Made by a program: the position numbers and the translations under genes
The notes under the pieces: model-generated
Databases searched by the model: none
Told to the model about the DNA's origin: nothing
What the model saw: the letters and a program-made list of their open reading frames with translations, nothing else
Shown: one piece after another, positions 38,652 to 46,767 of the stretch
Layout of the letters: every line of letters begins with the position of its first letter
How positions within the stretch are numbered: position 1 is the first letter of the stretch
Origin: Candidatus Altimarinota bacterium
Lineage (GTDB): Bacteria; Patescibacteriota; Gracilibacteria; BD1-5; UBA2023
Direction of reading: 5' to 3'
Length of the DNA stretch: 46,767 nucleotides
Assembly: GCA_028277205.1 (NCBI GenBank)
Contig: JANQGT010000045.1
Location: 1-46,767 of the forward strand

Positions 38652-39611
38652 TTACGAGGCGGATTTCACAGGCTCGTCCGTCGAATCGGGAGTGCTCTCG
38701 GCAGTATCGGCAGATTCGCCGGATGTGGTTTTCGCAGGCTCGTCGACAGTGCTCGAGTCGGATGTTTCAGGAGCCTTTGAGTCGGATACGGGAGGAGTGT
38801 CTGCGTCAGATGCAGCGGGAGTTTCATTTGTCTCAGTAGTCTCGGCGGACGCTTCGGGAGCGCTCTGTGTCAAAATTTTCGAATTCTCCGCAGTACCCGA
38901 ATCAGTGGAGATTTCAGGATTTTCCTGCGTATTTTCCGCTGACTCCCGAGCCTCAGTCGAGGTATCGGGCATCTCGGGGGTTTCTTCTTTTTGTACGAAT
39001 TTTTTCGTGCGCGACATGCGAGCGGGAGCGTCTTTTACGACACTCTTTTTCTCAGTCTGGTCGGAGGTCTTTTGCTCTTCGCGTTCCTGTCGGACGCGTG
39101 CGCGATCAGCCTCGGCGAGCTCCTGGGCTTTCGGCTTTGCCGCGAGATCGGTGAGCGCATCGAGGACGACGCGGACATTCGTGATGTTATTTGGTGCGCC
39201 GTGCTGTTTCGTGAGGATATCGCGGATTCCCGACACCATGAAAAGTTTTCGTACTGCTCCTCCCGCGATGATCCCGGTACCGGGCGACGCCGGATGCAGG
39301 AAAATGCGTGATGCCTTGTACTTTCGCTCGACGTCAAATGGGATCGTCCCTCCCACGATCGGAAATTCGACCATATGCTTTTTTGCATCGCGGGTGGCTT
39401 TTTCGATGGCGACGACGACCTCTCCGGCTTTTCCGATGCCGAGTCCCACCTTGCCCTTACCATTTCCGATGACGACCGACGCCCGAAATCGCAGCTGTCG
39501 TCCACCCGCCGTCACACGCGTGACGCGATCGACCGACAAAAGCTCTTCCTGAAATTCTTTCGGCGCTTCTTTGAGACCGCCTTTACCCTTTCGCTGTTCC
39601 TTTTGTGCCAT
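38652..39611 (-). CDS. rpsE: Ribosomal protein uS5 with a long acidic C-terminal tail
   Basis: 319 residues, almost twice the usual 160-170. Residues 1-165 are standard uS5: ELLSVDRVTRVTAGGRQLRF, NGKGKVGLGIGKAGEVV, GTGIIAGGAVRKLF. Residues 175-319 are a low-complexity tail rich in Glu, Ser, Thr, Ala, Pro and Asp, likely disordered, with no TGA and a clean TAA. uS5 takes part in decoding fidelity. A tail this long would project from the 30S surface. The frame has no sign of error, since the tail ends just before the uL15 leader. Confidence 0.93.
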   Translation of the reverse strand: MAQKEQRKGKGGLKEAPKEFQEELLSVDRVTRVTAGGRQLRFRASVVIGNGKGKVGLGIGKAGEVVVAIEKATRDAKKHMVEFPIVGGTIPFDVERKYKASRIFLHPASPGTGIIAGGAVRKLFMVSGIRDILTKQHGAPNNITNVRVVLDALTDLAAKPKAQELAEADRARVRQEREEQKTSDQTEKKSVVKDAPARMSRTKKFVQKEETPEMPDTSTEARESAENTQENPEISTDSGTAENSKILTQSAPEASAETTETNETPAASDADTPPVSDSKAPETSDSSTVDEPAKTTSGESADTAESTPDSTDEPVKSAS

Positions 39612-39637
39612 AAAACGTGAGAAAAATACGATGAAAG

Positions 39638-39985
39638 CTAAAACTGAAGTCCGGACTCCCGAGCGCCCTCCGCGAGCTCGCGCACGCGTCCGGTATACAA
39701 AAATCCACCCCGGTCAAAGACAACGGTCGAGATCTTTTTTTCGACAGCCGCTTTGGCAATCGCCGCTCCAACGGCGCGGGCACGTTCGGATTTCGTCCCG
39801 GAAAAGCGCATATCGTGCGCACTCGCAAGCGTCGTCCCGGTCTCATCATCGATGAGCTGGGCGTAGATGTGCGCATTACTGCGAAAAACCGCAAGGCGCG
39901 GGCGCGACGCGCTGCCGGAAATACGAGCACGTACGCGGTGCTGACGGCGCTTTCGGGCGAGAGTTTTGGAGAGTGTAGCAGCCAT
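39638..39985 (-). CDS. rplR: Ribosomal protein uL18
   Basis: 115 residues from [22 protein letters not shown], with the conserved [20 protein letters not shown] and [21 protein letters not shown]. It binds 5S rRNA in the 50S central protuberance. The ATG at 39985 is preferred over a frame start four codons earlier, on homology. Stop TAG. Confidence 0.95.
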   Translation of the reverse strand: MAATLSKTLARKRRQHRVRARISGSASRPRLAVFRSNAHIYAQLIDDETGTTLASAHDMRFSGTKSERARAVGAAIAKAAVEKKISTVVFDRGGFLYTGRVRELAEGARESGLQF

Positions 39986-40000
39986 AGGAGAAAACAAAAA

Positions 40001-40555
40001 TTATTTTTTTCCGGCGGTTTTTCCGGCTTTTCGGCGGATTTGCTCGTCGAGGTAGTGGATTCCCTTCCCTTTGTACGGCTCGGGTGGGCGCGTTCCCCGG
40101 ACGATCGATGCAAAGTGTCCGACCATTTGTTTGTCGGCACCCGTGATGTGGATGATGTTTTTTTCCTTTTCATCGACGGCGATCTTCACGCCCTCGGGCG
40201 CTTCCATTGTCACCTTGTGCGAATAGCCGACCGAGAGCACGAGCCTGGTAGGAGACTGCACGTCAAATTTGTATCCGACACCGACGATCTCGAGCGACTT
40301 TTGAAATCCCTCCGTGACACCCCTGACGGCATTTGCCAGGAGGGCGCGAGCGAGTCCCCACTGCGCACGCTGATCCGGATCCTCGGTATTTTCCACCGAT
40401 ACCGTGAGCGTACGGTCATCGAGGGCGACGCTCGCAAGAGAGGGGATCGGCACTGTGAGCGCGCCATTTGGTCCCGCGACCGTCGCGACCGAGCTTTCGA
40501 TCGTGCACTCTACTTTTTCGGGGAGCGTGATTGGGAGTTTTCCGATTCGTGACAT
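40001..40555 (-). CDS. rplF: Ribosomal protein uL6
   Basis: 184 residues beginning MSRIGKLPITLPEKVE, with two repeated uL6 folds and the C-terminal signature IRGTRPPEPYKGKGI-like motif (VRGTRPPEPYKGKGIHYLDE). Part of the 50S GTPase-associated region. Fifteen bp upstream of rplR, no TGA, stop TAA. Confidence 0.97.
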   Translation of the reverse strand: MSRIGKLPITLPEKVECTIESSVATVAGPNGALTVPIPSLASVALDDRTLTVSVENTEDPDQRAQWGLARALLANAVRGVTEGFQKSLEIVGVGYKFDVQSPTRLVLSVGYSHKVTMEAPEGVKIAVDEKEKNIIHITGADKQMVGHFASIVRGTRPPEPYKGKGIHYLDEQIRRKAGKTAGKK

Positions 40556-40580
40556 GATCCTGAATTTTAGAACATTTGAA

Positions 40581-40982
40581 TTAGTACACCTCGCAGAGGA
40601 TCTCGCCTCCGACCCGGAGCGTATGCGCCTCGTATCCGGTGATCACTCCTTTCGGCGTGGAGAGAATGTAGATCCCGAGTCCGTTTCGCGATTTTTTGAT
40701 ATCGCTCGAGGCGACGTAGATACGCTGTCCCGGACGACTGACCCGGCGAAATGTCGGGACATACCGGGTTTTTCGCACGTCGGGAAGAGAGATCGCGATC
40801 TCTTTTTTCACGCTCGATCCCTCCACCGGACGGATGCGATAGTCGTCGATATAGTGATTTTTCTTCAGGATGCGCAGGATGTTTTCCTTCATCCGCGAGT
40901 GCGGTACCGACAGGGCGCGAAGCCGGGCACGGTATGCATTTCGGATGCGGGTGAGCAGGTCTGCTATCGGATCGGTGAGCAT
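40581..40982 (-). CDS. rpsH: Ribosomal protein uS8
   Basis: 133 residues from MLTDPIADLLTRIRNAYRAR, with the conserved C-terminal core SSDIKKSRNGLGIYILSTPK and GGEILCEVY. It binds helix 21 of 16S rRNA. The longer open frame upstream overlaps uS14 and is rejected on homology. Stop TAA. Confidence 0.97.
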   Translation of the reverse strand: MLTDPIADLLTRIRNAYRARLRALSVPHSRMKENILRILKKNHYIDDYRIRPVEGSSVKKEIAISLPDVRKTRYVPTFRRVSRPGQRIYVASSDIKKSRNGLGIYILSTPKGVITGYEAHTLRVGGEILCEVY

Positions 40983-41005
40983 AGTTTTGAAAAATACGAT
41001 GGAAA

Positions 41006-41230
41006 TTACCAGCTGGACTTTTTGACGCCCATGAGTTCTCCGGCGTTCGCCTTTTCCCGGATGCAGATGCGGCACATGTCAAATTTGCCGATGTATCCGC
41101 GAGAGCGTCCGCAGACGCTGCACCGATGGTAGAGGCGTGTCGGAAATTTTACTTTTTTTCCGAGGGCTTTTCGGTGTTCGGCGCGCACCCAGGCGCGAGC
41201 GGTTTTGTCGATGAGAGCTTTTCGTGCCAT
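41006..41230 (-). CDS. rpsN: Ribosomal protein uS14 (zinc-binding form)
   Basis: 74 residues. [20 protein letters not shown] gives the CxxC...CxxC zinc ribbon, so this is the short zinc-containing type. A basic N-terminal stretch precedes it. It assembles in the 30S head. Position between uL5 and uS8 is standard. Stop TAA. Confidence 0.95.
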   Translation of the reverse strand: MARKALIDKTARAWVRAEHRKALGKKVKFPTRLYHRCSVCGRSRGYIGKFDMCRICIREKANAGELMGVKKSSW

Positions 41231-41245
41231 AGAGAGAAAAACAGT

Positions 41246-41785
41246 TTATGAACGAGTGAATGGAAATCCGAGTGCCGTAAGCAGCGCTCGGCTGTCGTCG
41301 GTACCGCGTGAGCGAAATTTCACGGTTACCTGGAGTCCGTGCGTTTTGACGACGTCGTCCTGCGGAACCTCCGGAAAAATCGTGTGCTCTCGGATACCGA
41401 AATTGAAATTGCCATCGGTATCAAACGAGCGGGACGATACTCCGCGAAAGTCGCGCACGCGCGGGAGGACGATAGCGATGAGCTTTTCGAGAAAATAGTA
41501 CATCCGCTCTCCGCGCAGCGTCGTCATGAGTCCCACCACATTTCCCTTTCGCAGTTTGAAATTGGAGATCGCCTTTCGCGATTTGAGCACTTTGGGCTTT
41601 TGTCCCGTGATGAGAGCGAGATCGTTTTGCAGGGACGAGTAGTCCTTGTGCACGGCGACATGCGAGCCGATCCCCATGTTGACCACGATCTTTTCGATAC
41701 GAGGCAGCTCCATGACGTTTTCGATGCCGAGTTCGTCTTTCAGGCGCGGCAGGATGGTCGTGAGGTAGTGTTCTTTGAAGCTCAT
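41246..41785 (-). CDS. rplE: Ribosomal protein uL5
   Basis: 179 residues, with PRIEKIVVNMGIGSHVAVHK, TGQKPKVLKSRKAISNFKLR and the C-terminal FRGVSSRSFDTDGNFNFGIRE. It binds 5S rRNA and contacts tRNA in the P site. No TGA codon. It lies 3 bp after the uL24 stop. Confidence 0.97.
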   Translation of the reverse strand: MSFKEHYLTTILPRLKDELGIENVMELPRIEKIVVNMGIGSHVAVHKDYSSLQNDLALITGQKPKVLKSRKAISNFKLRKGNVVGLMTTLRGERMYYFLEKLIAIVLPRVRDFRGVSSRSFDTDGNFNFGIREHTIFPEVPQDDVVKTHGLQVTVKFRSRGTDDSRALLTALGFPFTRS

Positions 41786-41788
41786 AGT

Positions 41789-42124
41789 TTAGACAGGTTT
41801 ACCGGATTTTTTGGCGATGCGGGTTTTTTTACCACCATCGAATGAGAAGCCGACCCGGGTCGGAGTCTTGGTCTCGGGATCGAGGAGAGCCACATTCGAG
41901 ACATGAACGGACTTTTCCATCTCGATGATCTGACCGGGCTGGGAGCCCTGGCGCTTTACGTGGCGCTTGACGACATTCACACCATCGACCACCACGCGAC
42001 CCTCGTCGCCAAAGACACGAAGGATCTTTCCATCCTTGCCCCGGTCTTTTCCGGCGATGACCCGGACGGTGTCGCCCGTACGGACTTTCAGGTGTTTGCG
42101 AGTGCGGGATTTCGTAGCTGGCAT
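41789..42124 (-). CDS. rplX: Ribosomal protein uL24
   Basis: 111 residues with the KOW motif (GDTVRVIAGKDRGKDGKILR) and VNVVKRHVKRQGSQPGQIIE. An early assembly protein of the 50S subunit. Spacing to neighbours is short, no TGA, stop TAG/TAA class only. Confidence 0.96.
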   Translation of the reverse strand: MPATKSRTRKHLKVRTGDTVRVIAGKDRGKDGKILRVFGDEGRVVVDGVNVVKRHVKRQGSQPGQIIEMEKSVHVSNVALLDPETKTPTRVGFSFDGGKKTRIAKKSGKPV

Positions 42125-42139
42125 GAGAGACTAATAATA

Positions 42140-42508
42140 TTATATGACGTCAGGAGCGAGGCTTGCGATTTTTTGGTATCCGAGGGATTTCACCTCACGA
42201 AATACCGGCCCGAATACGCGCGATCCCCGGGGATTTCCGTCGGCGTCGATGATGACGCAGGCGTTTTCGTCGGCTCGGACATAGGTCCCGTCCGGTCGTC
42301 GGACTTCCTTTGCTGCGCGGACGAGCACGCATCGCACGATTTTCTTTTTCCCGATGTTTCCATGTGGGAGCGCATCTTTTACCGATGCGATGAAAACCTC
42401 GCCGACGCGGGCGTATCGCTTCTTTGAACCTCCGAGAATTTTGATGCAGAGGACTTGCTTTGCGCCGGTATTGTCGGCGACGACGACTCTGGTTTCTGTC
42501 TGGATCAT
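42140..42508 (-). CDS. rplN: Ribosomal protein uL14
   Basis: 122 residues: [20 protein letters not shown] and [20 protein letters not shown] are diagnostic. It sits at the subunit interface of the 50S. Six-stranded barrel length is exactly normal. Stop TAA. Confidence 0.98.
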   Translation of the reverse strand: MIQTETRVVVADNTGAKQVLCIKILGGSKKRYARVGEVFIASVKDALPHGNIGKKKIVRCVLVRAAKEVRRPDGTYVRADENACVIIDADGNPRGSRVFGPVFREVKSLGYQKIASLAPDVI

Positions 42509-42528
42509 AGGACTATATCATAGTGCGA

Positions 42529-42762
42529 TTAGGAGAGAATTTCGCTGACTTCCCAGCGCTTCGTGCGTGAGGCGGGACGCGTCTCGGCGATGACGACGCG
42601 CTGTCCCTCTACGCAGGTATTTGCCTCGTCATGCGCATAAAACTTTGTCGAGAGCTTGTAGCGCTTCTTGTATTTCGGATGCATCTTGTAGGTGTCGACC
42701 GTGACGACGATGGTTTTGTCCATCTTTGCGCTCGTCACGATACCGGTTTTTGTGCGTTTCAT
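42529..42762 (-). CDS. rpsQ: Ribosomal protein uS17
   Basis: 77 residues: MKRTKTGIVTSAKMDKTIVV, YKKRYKLSTKFYAHDEAN and VVIAETRPASRTKRWEV are typical uS17. It binds 16S rRNA near helix 11. A CCTCCT precedes the ATG on the coding strand, which is not a Shine-Dalgarno sequence. Confidence 0.97.
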   Translation of the reverse strand: MKRTKTGIVTSAKMDKTIVVTVDTYKMHPKYKKRYKLSTKFYAHDEANTCVEGQRVVIAETRPASRTKRWEVSEILS

Positions 42763-42774
42763 AGGAGGGAAAAA

Positions 42775-42972
42775 TTATGCGATTTCGTTTTGGACAGTGC
42801 GAATCCGAGCGATGTACCGGCGGTGTACGCGGATGAGGTGCGGCTGTTTGAGCTCGTTCGCCGCCTTTTTTTGCCGCAGTGCGAAGCAATCGAATTCGGC
42901 TTTGCGACGCTCTTTTTCGAGGGCTTCGGCATCGAGCTCGCGCAGGGCTTTGATATCTTTGAATGTTTTCAT
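42775..42972 (-). CDS. rpmC: Ribosomal protein uL29
   Basis: 65 residues forming the expected two-helix hairpin: MKTFKDIKALRELDAEALEK ... HLIRVHRRYIARIRTVQNE. It sits at the peptide exit tunnel. Standard place between uL16 and uS17. Confidence 0.93.
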   Translation of the reverse strand: MKTFKDIKALRELDAEALEKERRKAEFDCFALRQKKAANELKQPHLIRVHRRYIARIRTVQNEIA

Positions 42973-42997
42973 ACCGGTTTTTTACAGACAAACGAAA

Positions 42998-43402
42998 CTA
43001 AGAAACGAGGACTTTGGTTTTGACAGGCAGCTTTGCGGATGCCAGACGAAACGCCTCGCGCGCAAGCTCCGATGACACTCCCGATATTTCGAAGAGAACG
43101 CGACCCGGTCGTACCGGTGCGCGGTACATCTCGACCGCGCCCTTTCCTCCTCCCATCGGGACTTCGAGCGGCTTTTTCGTGTAGGGCTTTGCCGGGAAAA
43201 TCCGGATCCAGATCTTGCCACCCTTTTGCATTTTTCGCATCATGGCGCGACGTGCCGACTCGATCTGACGGGACGTGATAAATCCGGGTTCGACCGTCTT
43301 GAGCGCATAGTCACCGAAAGCGATACTCGCTCCGCGGGTCGCGATACCTTTCAGGACGCCGCGATGGGATTTTCGATACTTGGTCTTTTTTGGCTGGAGC
43401 AT
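42998..43402 (-). CDS. rplP: Ribosomal protein uL16
   Basis: 134 residues: [59 protein letters not shown]. It organises the A site of the 50S subunit. No TGA in spite of many glycines. Length normal. Confidence 0.98.
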   Translation of the reverse strand: MLQPKKTKYRKSHRGVLKGIATRGASIAFGDYALKTVEPGFITSRQIESARRAMMRKMQKGGKIWIRIFPAKPYTKKPLEVPMGGGKGAVEMYRAPVRPGRVLFEISGVSSELAREAFRLASAKLPVKTKVLVS

Positions 43403-43426
43403 GATACGAATCGTGAAAAACGAGTA

Positions 43427-44059
43427 CTATTTTTTATAAATCTCTCCCTTGTACACCCACACCTTGACACCGATGATACCGTAGGTCGTCTGCGCCTCGT
43501 CGAGAGCGTAGTCGATGTCCGACCGGAGCGTTTGCGTGGGGATCGTCCCCTCCTTGTAGGTCTCGCGGCGAGCGATCGCAGCACCATTTAGGCAGCCGGC
43601 GACGATGATCTTTGCGCCCTTGCCGCCCTTTTCGATGGTCTTTTGGAGCATGTTTTTGACGACGCGGCGATACGGGAGCTTTTTTTCTATCTGTCGTGCG
43701 ACGGAGTCGGCGACCAGTGCGGCGGAGAGCTCGGGCTTTTTGACTTCTTTGACCTCGATGGCAAATGTAGCGGAAAATTTATCCGAAAGAAGCCTTTGCA
43801 GTTTCGTGATATTTTCGTCGTCCTTTCCGAGGACGAGACCCGTTTTACTGGTGTAGATGACGATATTCGTATGTCCGTCCTGGTGCGAGAGCAGGACATT
43901 CGCCACCGGGATTCAGCGCAGAAATTTTCGGATGAATGTGCGCAGGCGAGCGTCGGTGGCGACGGTCTGGGTGTATTGTTTTCCATCGGCATAGCCGTTC
44001 GATCGCCATCCTTTCGTATAGCCGAGACGAAATGCGAGGGGACTGACTTTGTGCGACAT
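43427..44059 (-). CDS. rpsC: Ribosomal protein uS3
   Basis: 210 residues from MSHKVSPLAFRLGYTKGWRS. A KH domain (IVIYTSKTGLVLGKDDENI) is followed by GAKIIVAGCLNGAAIARRE and DYALDEAQTTYGIIGVKVWV. One TGA (43913) is read as Gly in RKFLR-G-IPVANV; a UGA-stop reading would lose the first 48 residues. It forms part of the mRNA entry channel. Confidence 0.96.
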
Positions 44060-44063
44060 AGAC

Positions 44064-44390
44064 TTATTTTACGAAAAGTTCGAGACGAATGTTTGACGTA
44101 CGCTTGAGAATGGCGTGCGAACGTCCGCGCGAGATGGGCTGACCGCGGCGGTAGACGACGCCTTTGTGCACGACGAGCTCGCCGATCTGCAGATCTTCGA
44201 GGCGCTGCATGTCGTTGTGTTCGGCATTTGCGACCGCGCTTTGCAGGACTTTGTAGAGCACTCGCGCTCCCTTTTTCGGCATAAATCGCAGTAGGTCGAG
44301 CGCTTTCTTTGCGTCCATGCTGCGGACGATCGAGGCGACGACACCGAGTTTTTTCGGGGAGATGCGGATGTTTTTCGCGTAGGCTTTCAT
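44064..44390 (-). CDS. rplV: Ribosomal protein uL22
   Basis: 108 residues from MKAYAKNIRISPKKLGVVAS, with the tunnel hairpin region (VYRRGQPISRGRSHAILKR). It lines the exit tunnel. The open frame extends upstream across uS19, but the ATG at 44390 matches homologues. Gap to uS3 is 4 bp. Confidence 0.96.
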   Translation of the reverse strand: MKAYAKNIRISPKKLGVVASIVRSMDAKKALDLLRFMPKKGARVLYKVLQSAVANAEHNDMQRLEDLQIGELVVHKGVVYRRGQPISRGRSHAILKRTSNIRLELFVK

Positions 44391-44400
44391 GAGCAAAAAA

Positions 44401-44670
44401 TTAGCGGTTTCCGGCGTGTTTGAGAAATCGGCGGGTAAGCGAAAATTCGCCGAGCTTGTGTCCCACCATATCCTCCGTGACGAGGACGGGCTGGTGCGTC
44501 TTGCCATTATGCACACCAAACGTGTGTCCCACAAACTCCGGGATGATCGTGGCTCGTCGCGCCCATGTTTTGATGATGCTGCGACGTCCCGACGCATTCA
44601 GCGCCATCACTTTCTTCAGGAGTTTTTGGTCGACGTAGGCGCCTTTTTTGAGGCTTCGTGACATGGTCAT
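44401..44670 (-). CDS. rpsS: Ribosomal protein uS19
   Basis: 89 residues: [38 protein letters not shown] and [15 protein letters not shown] are diagnostic. ATG 44670 directly follows the uL2 stop; ATG 44664, two codons in, is equally possible. 30S head protein. Confidence 0.97.
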   Translation of the reverse strand: MTMSRSLKKGAYVDQKLLKKVMALNASGRRSIIKTWARRATIIPEFVGHTFGVHNGKTHQPVLVTEDMVGHKLGEFSLTRRFLKHAGNR

Positions 44671-45519
44671 TTACTGCTTATTGATAAGTTTTCCGCGTCG
44701 ATCGCGCACCACCCACTTGGTGGTATCCTTGCGGCGGCGAGTTTTTGCGCCGAGCGCGGGAGCGCCCCACGGTGTTTTCGGCGAGATCATACCGATCGGC
44801 GAGTGCCCCTCTCCACCTCCGTGCGGATGATCGACGGCGTTCATGGATTTTCCGAGGACGGTGGGACGTTTTCCTTTCCAGCGGGCGCGTCCGGCTTTTC
44901 CTATCGTCACCTGGGCATGATCGACATTTGACACTGTCCCGACCGTCGCAAAGCACTGTTTGTGCACTTTGCGTACTTCGCCCGACGGCATTTTCAGCTG
45001 GGTGTATTCCCCCTCCTGGGAAATCACCTGCGCATGCGATCCGGCGGAGCGTACGGCGGTCGATCCCTGTCCCACGATGAGCTCCACACTATAGACAAAA
45101 AGCCCGGTCGGAATATTTCCGATTCGCAGACGATTGCCATCCACGGGCTTTGCAGAGTCGCTCGTGATGATAGTGTCGCCGACCCGCATCGAGGCGTGCG
45201 CCAAAACATAGCGCCGTTCTCCGTCGCGATACACGACGAGCGCGATGAATGCCGAGCGATTCGGATCATATTCGATGGTCTCGACGCGCGCCTCGATATC
45301 GAGCTTGTCGCTCTGAGAAAAGTCGATGATTCGGTATTTTCGCTTGTGTCCGCCACCGCGGTGTCGCACCGTGATGCGTCCCGAGCTGCCGCGACCCGCA
45401 TCGCTTTTCAGCGGAGCCGTCAGCGGCTTGTACGGCGCGTCGCCCGACAGCTCCTCGTAGGTGAGGACAGTCATGTCGCGACGAGCGTTGGTCGTGGGAT
45501 GGTACTTCTTTATCGGCAT
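44671..45519 (-). CDS. rplB: Ribosomal protein uL2
   Basis: 282 residues, length normal. SGRITVRHRGGGHKRKYRII and the C-terminal MNAVDHPHGGGEGHSPIG, which approaches the peptidyl transferase centre, are present. The gene has over 30 glycine codons and not one TGA, showing avoidance of UGA in a highly expressed gene. Stop TAA. Confidence 0.98.
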   Translation of the reverse strand: MPIKKYHPTTNARRDMTVLTYEELSGDAPYKPLTAPLKSDAGRGSSGRITVRHRGGGHKRKYRIIDFSQSDKLDIEARVETIEYDPNRSAFIALVVYRDGERRYVLAHASMRVGDTIITSDSAKPVDGNRLRIGNIPTGLFVYSVELIVGQGSTAVRSAGSHAQVISQEGEYTQLKMPSGEVRKVHKQCFATVGTVSNVDHAQVTIGKAGRARWKGKRPTVLGKSMNAVDHPHGGGEGHSPIGMISPKTPWGAPALGAKTRRRKDTTKWVVRDRRGKLINKQ

Positions 45520-45545
45520 TGTATCGGGTGCGGTGAAAAAAGAGA

Positions 45546-45848
45546 CTATTGAGCTTTATAGCGAAATTTTTGCATATCGGGAATGCGCTGGGCATCCGCG
45601 AGAGTCACGATCGCTTTCTTTTGGGACTTGCGCTTTTGCTGTACGCCCGTACGGGTACGGTGGTATTTTTCGCGGATTTTGATGATATTGACGTTTGCGA
45701 CTTTCACGCCGTACAGCGTCTCAAAGAGCGTGCGGATATCCACCTTCGTCGCACGATCGTCGACGAGTACCGTATAGACACCGCGAAGCTCGAGCGCTTG
45801 GGTCTTTTCGGTGACGACGGGTTTTTTGAAAAGCGAAAAGGACGGCAT
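45546..45848 (-). CDS. rplW: Ribosomal protein uL23
   Basis: 100 residues from MPSFSLFKKPVVTEKTQAL, with YTVLVDDRATKVDIRTLFE and YGVKVANVNIIKIREKYHR. It lies at the tunnel exit and docks trigger factor and SRP. The ATG at 45848 fits homologues better than the longer frame. Stop TAG. Confidence 0.95.
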   Translation of the reverse strand: MPSFSLFKKPVVTEKTQALELRGVYTVLVDDRATKVDIRTLFETLYGVKVANVNIIKIREKYHRTRTGVQQKRKSQKKAIVTLADAQRIPDMQKFRYKAQ

Positions 45849-45861
45849 GTGAGAAAGAATT

Positions 45862-46500
45862 TTATGACGATGACGAGTCGGTATGCGTCTCACCCAGACG
45901 CGCGAGCGCCTCCCGCGTGAAGACGAGCTCCCGATATTTCAGCAGATCCGCCGGATTGAGGTAGCGGACATTCAGCGCTTTGACGGTCGGGAGATTTCGG
46001 ATCGCGCGAAATTCGGATTCGGCTCCGGGAGCGACGGCGACGACGGCATTTTCGACACCCATGGCGGCAAAAAGCGTCTTGGCGTCTTTTGTCTTCGCGG
46101 CGTCTCAGAGAGACTCGAGGACTTTGATCTGCGCGTTCGAGGCTTTGTCGGAGAGTAGCATCGCGAGTGCGAGGCGACGCTCCTTTTTATTCATGCGGAT
46201 GGTGAAATTTCGATTGCTTCTGGGTCCAAAGACGATTCCTCCTCCCTTTCGCACCGGCGAGCGCAGCGCTCCGGCACGGGCGTTTCCCGTTCCTTTCTGG
46301 CGATAGAGTTTTCGAGTGGAGCCGCGGCGTTCTCCGCGCGTCTTCGTATGCGCGAGAGGAATGCGAGCATTCGCACGCTGCAGCAGCAGGAGCCGATGCA
46401 CGAGTCCCATATCGACCGCTCGCTCGAAAAAACGAGAGTCGAGGGCGATGGTGCCCGATTGCTTTCCGTCGGCGGTATAGAGTTTCGCTTCGATTGACAT
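45862..46500 (-). CDS. rplD: Ribosomal protein uL4
   Basis: 212 residues from MSIEAKLYTADGKQSGTIAL. The tunnel loop shows KTRGERRGSTRKLYRQKGTG and FGPRSNRNFTIRMNKKERRL. One TGA (46105) is read as Gly in VLESL-G-DAAKTKDAK, joining the C-terminal third. Stop TAA. Confidence 0.95.
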
Positions 46501-46514
46501 GAGAAAAGATCGTT

Positions 46515-46767
46515 TTAGAATTCGAGCAGGAGATACGAATTTCGTCCGCCCGGCACCGGTCATTTCAGTGCGACGACCGAGTGTTCTTTATTGACGAGGA
46601 CGACGGGAATGCGCGCGAGCGTCGTGCGCCGGTTTCCCATGTGTCCGTGCATCTTTTTCCCCGGTTTTGTACGGCGAGGTTTTCGGCATCCTATGGACCC
46701 GAGCGCCCGGTGAAATTTTGATCCGACCCGGCTCGGTCCTCCGCTGAAATTCCAGCGTTTCATAGCT
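46515..46767 (-). CDS. rplC: Ribosomal protein uL3, C-terminal part (cut by window edge)
   Basis: The visible 83 codons show the uL3 signature region (KRWNFSGGPSRVGSKFHRAL, KPGKKMHGHMGNRR). One TGA (46560) is read as Gly in VVALK-G-PVPGGRNSYLL, where Gly is conserved before PVPG. Stop TAA at 46515, 14 bp before the uL4 start. The N-terminal half lies beyond the window. Confidence 0.95.

Overview
The window reads as chromosome of a Candidate Phyla Radiation bacterium that translates UGA as glycine (genetic code 25), most likely Gracilibacteria or the related Absconditabacteria (SR1). In almost every recognisable long gene the frame is cut only by TGA, never by TAA or TAG. Many of these TGA codons fall on invariant glycines: the YebC EGYxPGG motif, two RNase III glycines, the Walker A loop of a helicase, the SecY EGEQG loop, and MscS. 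All accepted genes end in TAA or TAG. The ribosomal cluster lacks uL30 between uS5 and uL15, as is usual in CPR genomes. Starts mostly lack a clear Shine-Dalgarno sequence, while several promoters fit TTGnnn-N16/17-TAnAAT. All coordinates below use UGA = Gly.

Layout. 1-11.1 kb is housekeeping: a DnaQ-DinG exonuclease/helicase, a secreted bactofilin-like repeat protein, MazG and an asparaginase on the minus strand; then YebC, a predicted lipoprotein serine protease, a CsaA-like protein, bL32, NusB and RNase III on the plus strand. 11.2-17.6 kb is a complete type II-C-like CRISPR-Cas9 locus. A tracrRNA and a 17-repeat array lie on the plus strand and converge on a cas9-cas1-cas2 operon on the minus strand. 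17.6-29.2 kb is an island bounded by a 53-bp exact direct repeat of the 3' end of tRNA-Thr. It holds a RhuM-Fic protein, HsdR, a fused HsdM-HsdS, and a two-gene unit made of a membrane coiled-coil protein and a 1229-residue SF1 helicase with a C-terminal nuclease-like domain. A third, decayed copy of the tRNA-Thr end lies left of the CRISPR locus, so the defence genes look like two tandem insertions at one tRNA.

29.2-36.6 kb carries tRNA-Thr(GGU), tRNA-Pro(CGG), secreted and hypothetical proteins, MscS, a sigma-region-4/HARE-HTH regulator, an acidic lipoprotein, and a compact operon of three small membrane proteins followed by a papain/C39-like cysteine peptidase. 36.8-46.8 kb is the S10-spc ribosomal operon from uL3 (cut by the window edge) to SecY, on the minus strand.

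How it fits together. The middle 18 kb is a defence region combining adaptive immunity, restriction-modification, a Fic enzyme and a helicase-nuclease pair. UGA use differs sharply inside it: none in HsdR or the HsdM half, 8 in the HsdS half, at least 22 in the helicase, 8 in Cas9. This suggests modules with different histories. The least familiar elements are the coiled-coil/helicase-nuclease pair, the M-S fusion, the CRISPR repeat that itself contains a full promoter, and the three-membrane-protein/peptidase operon.
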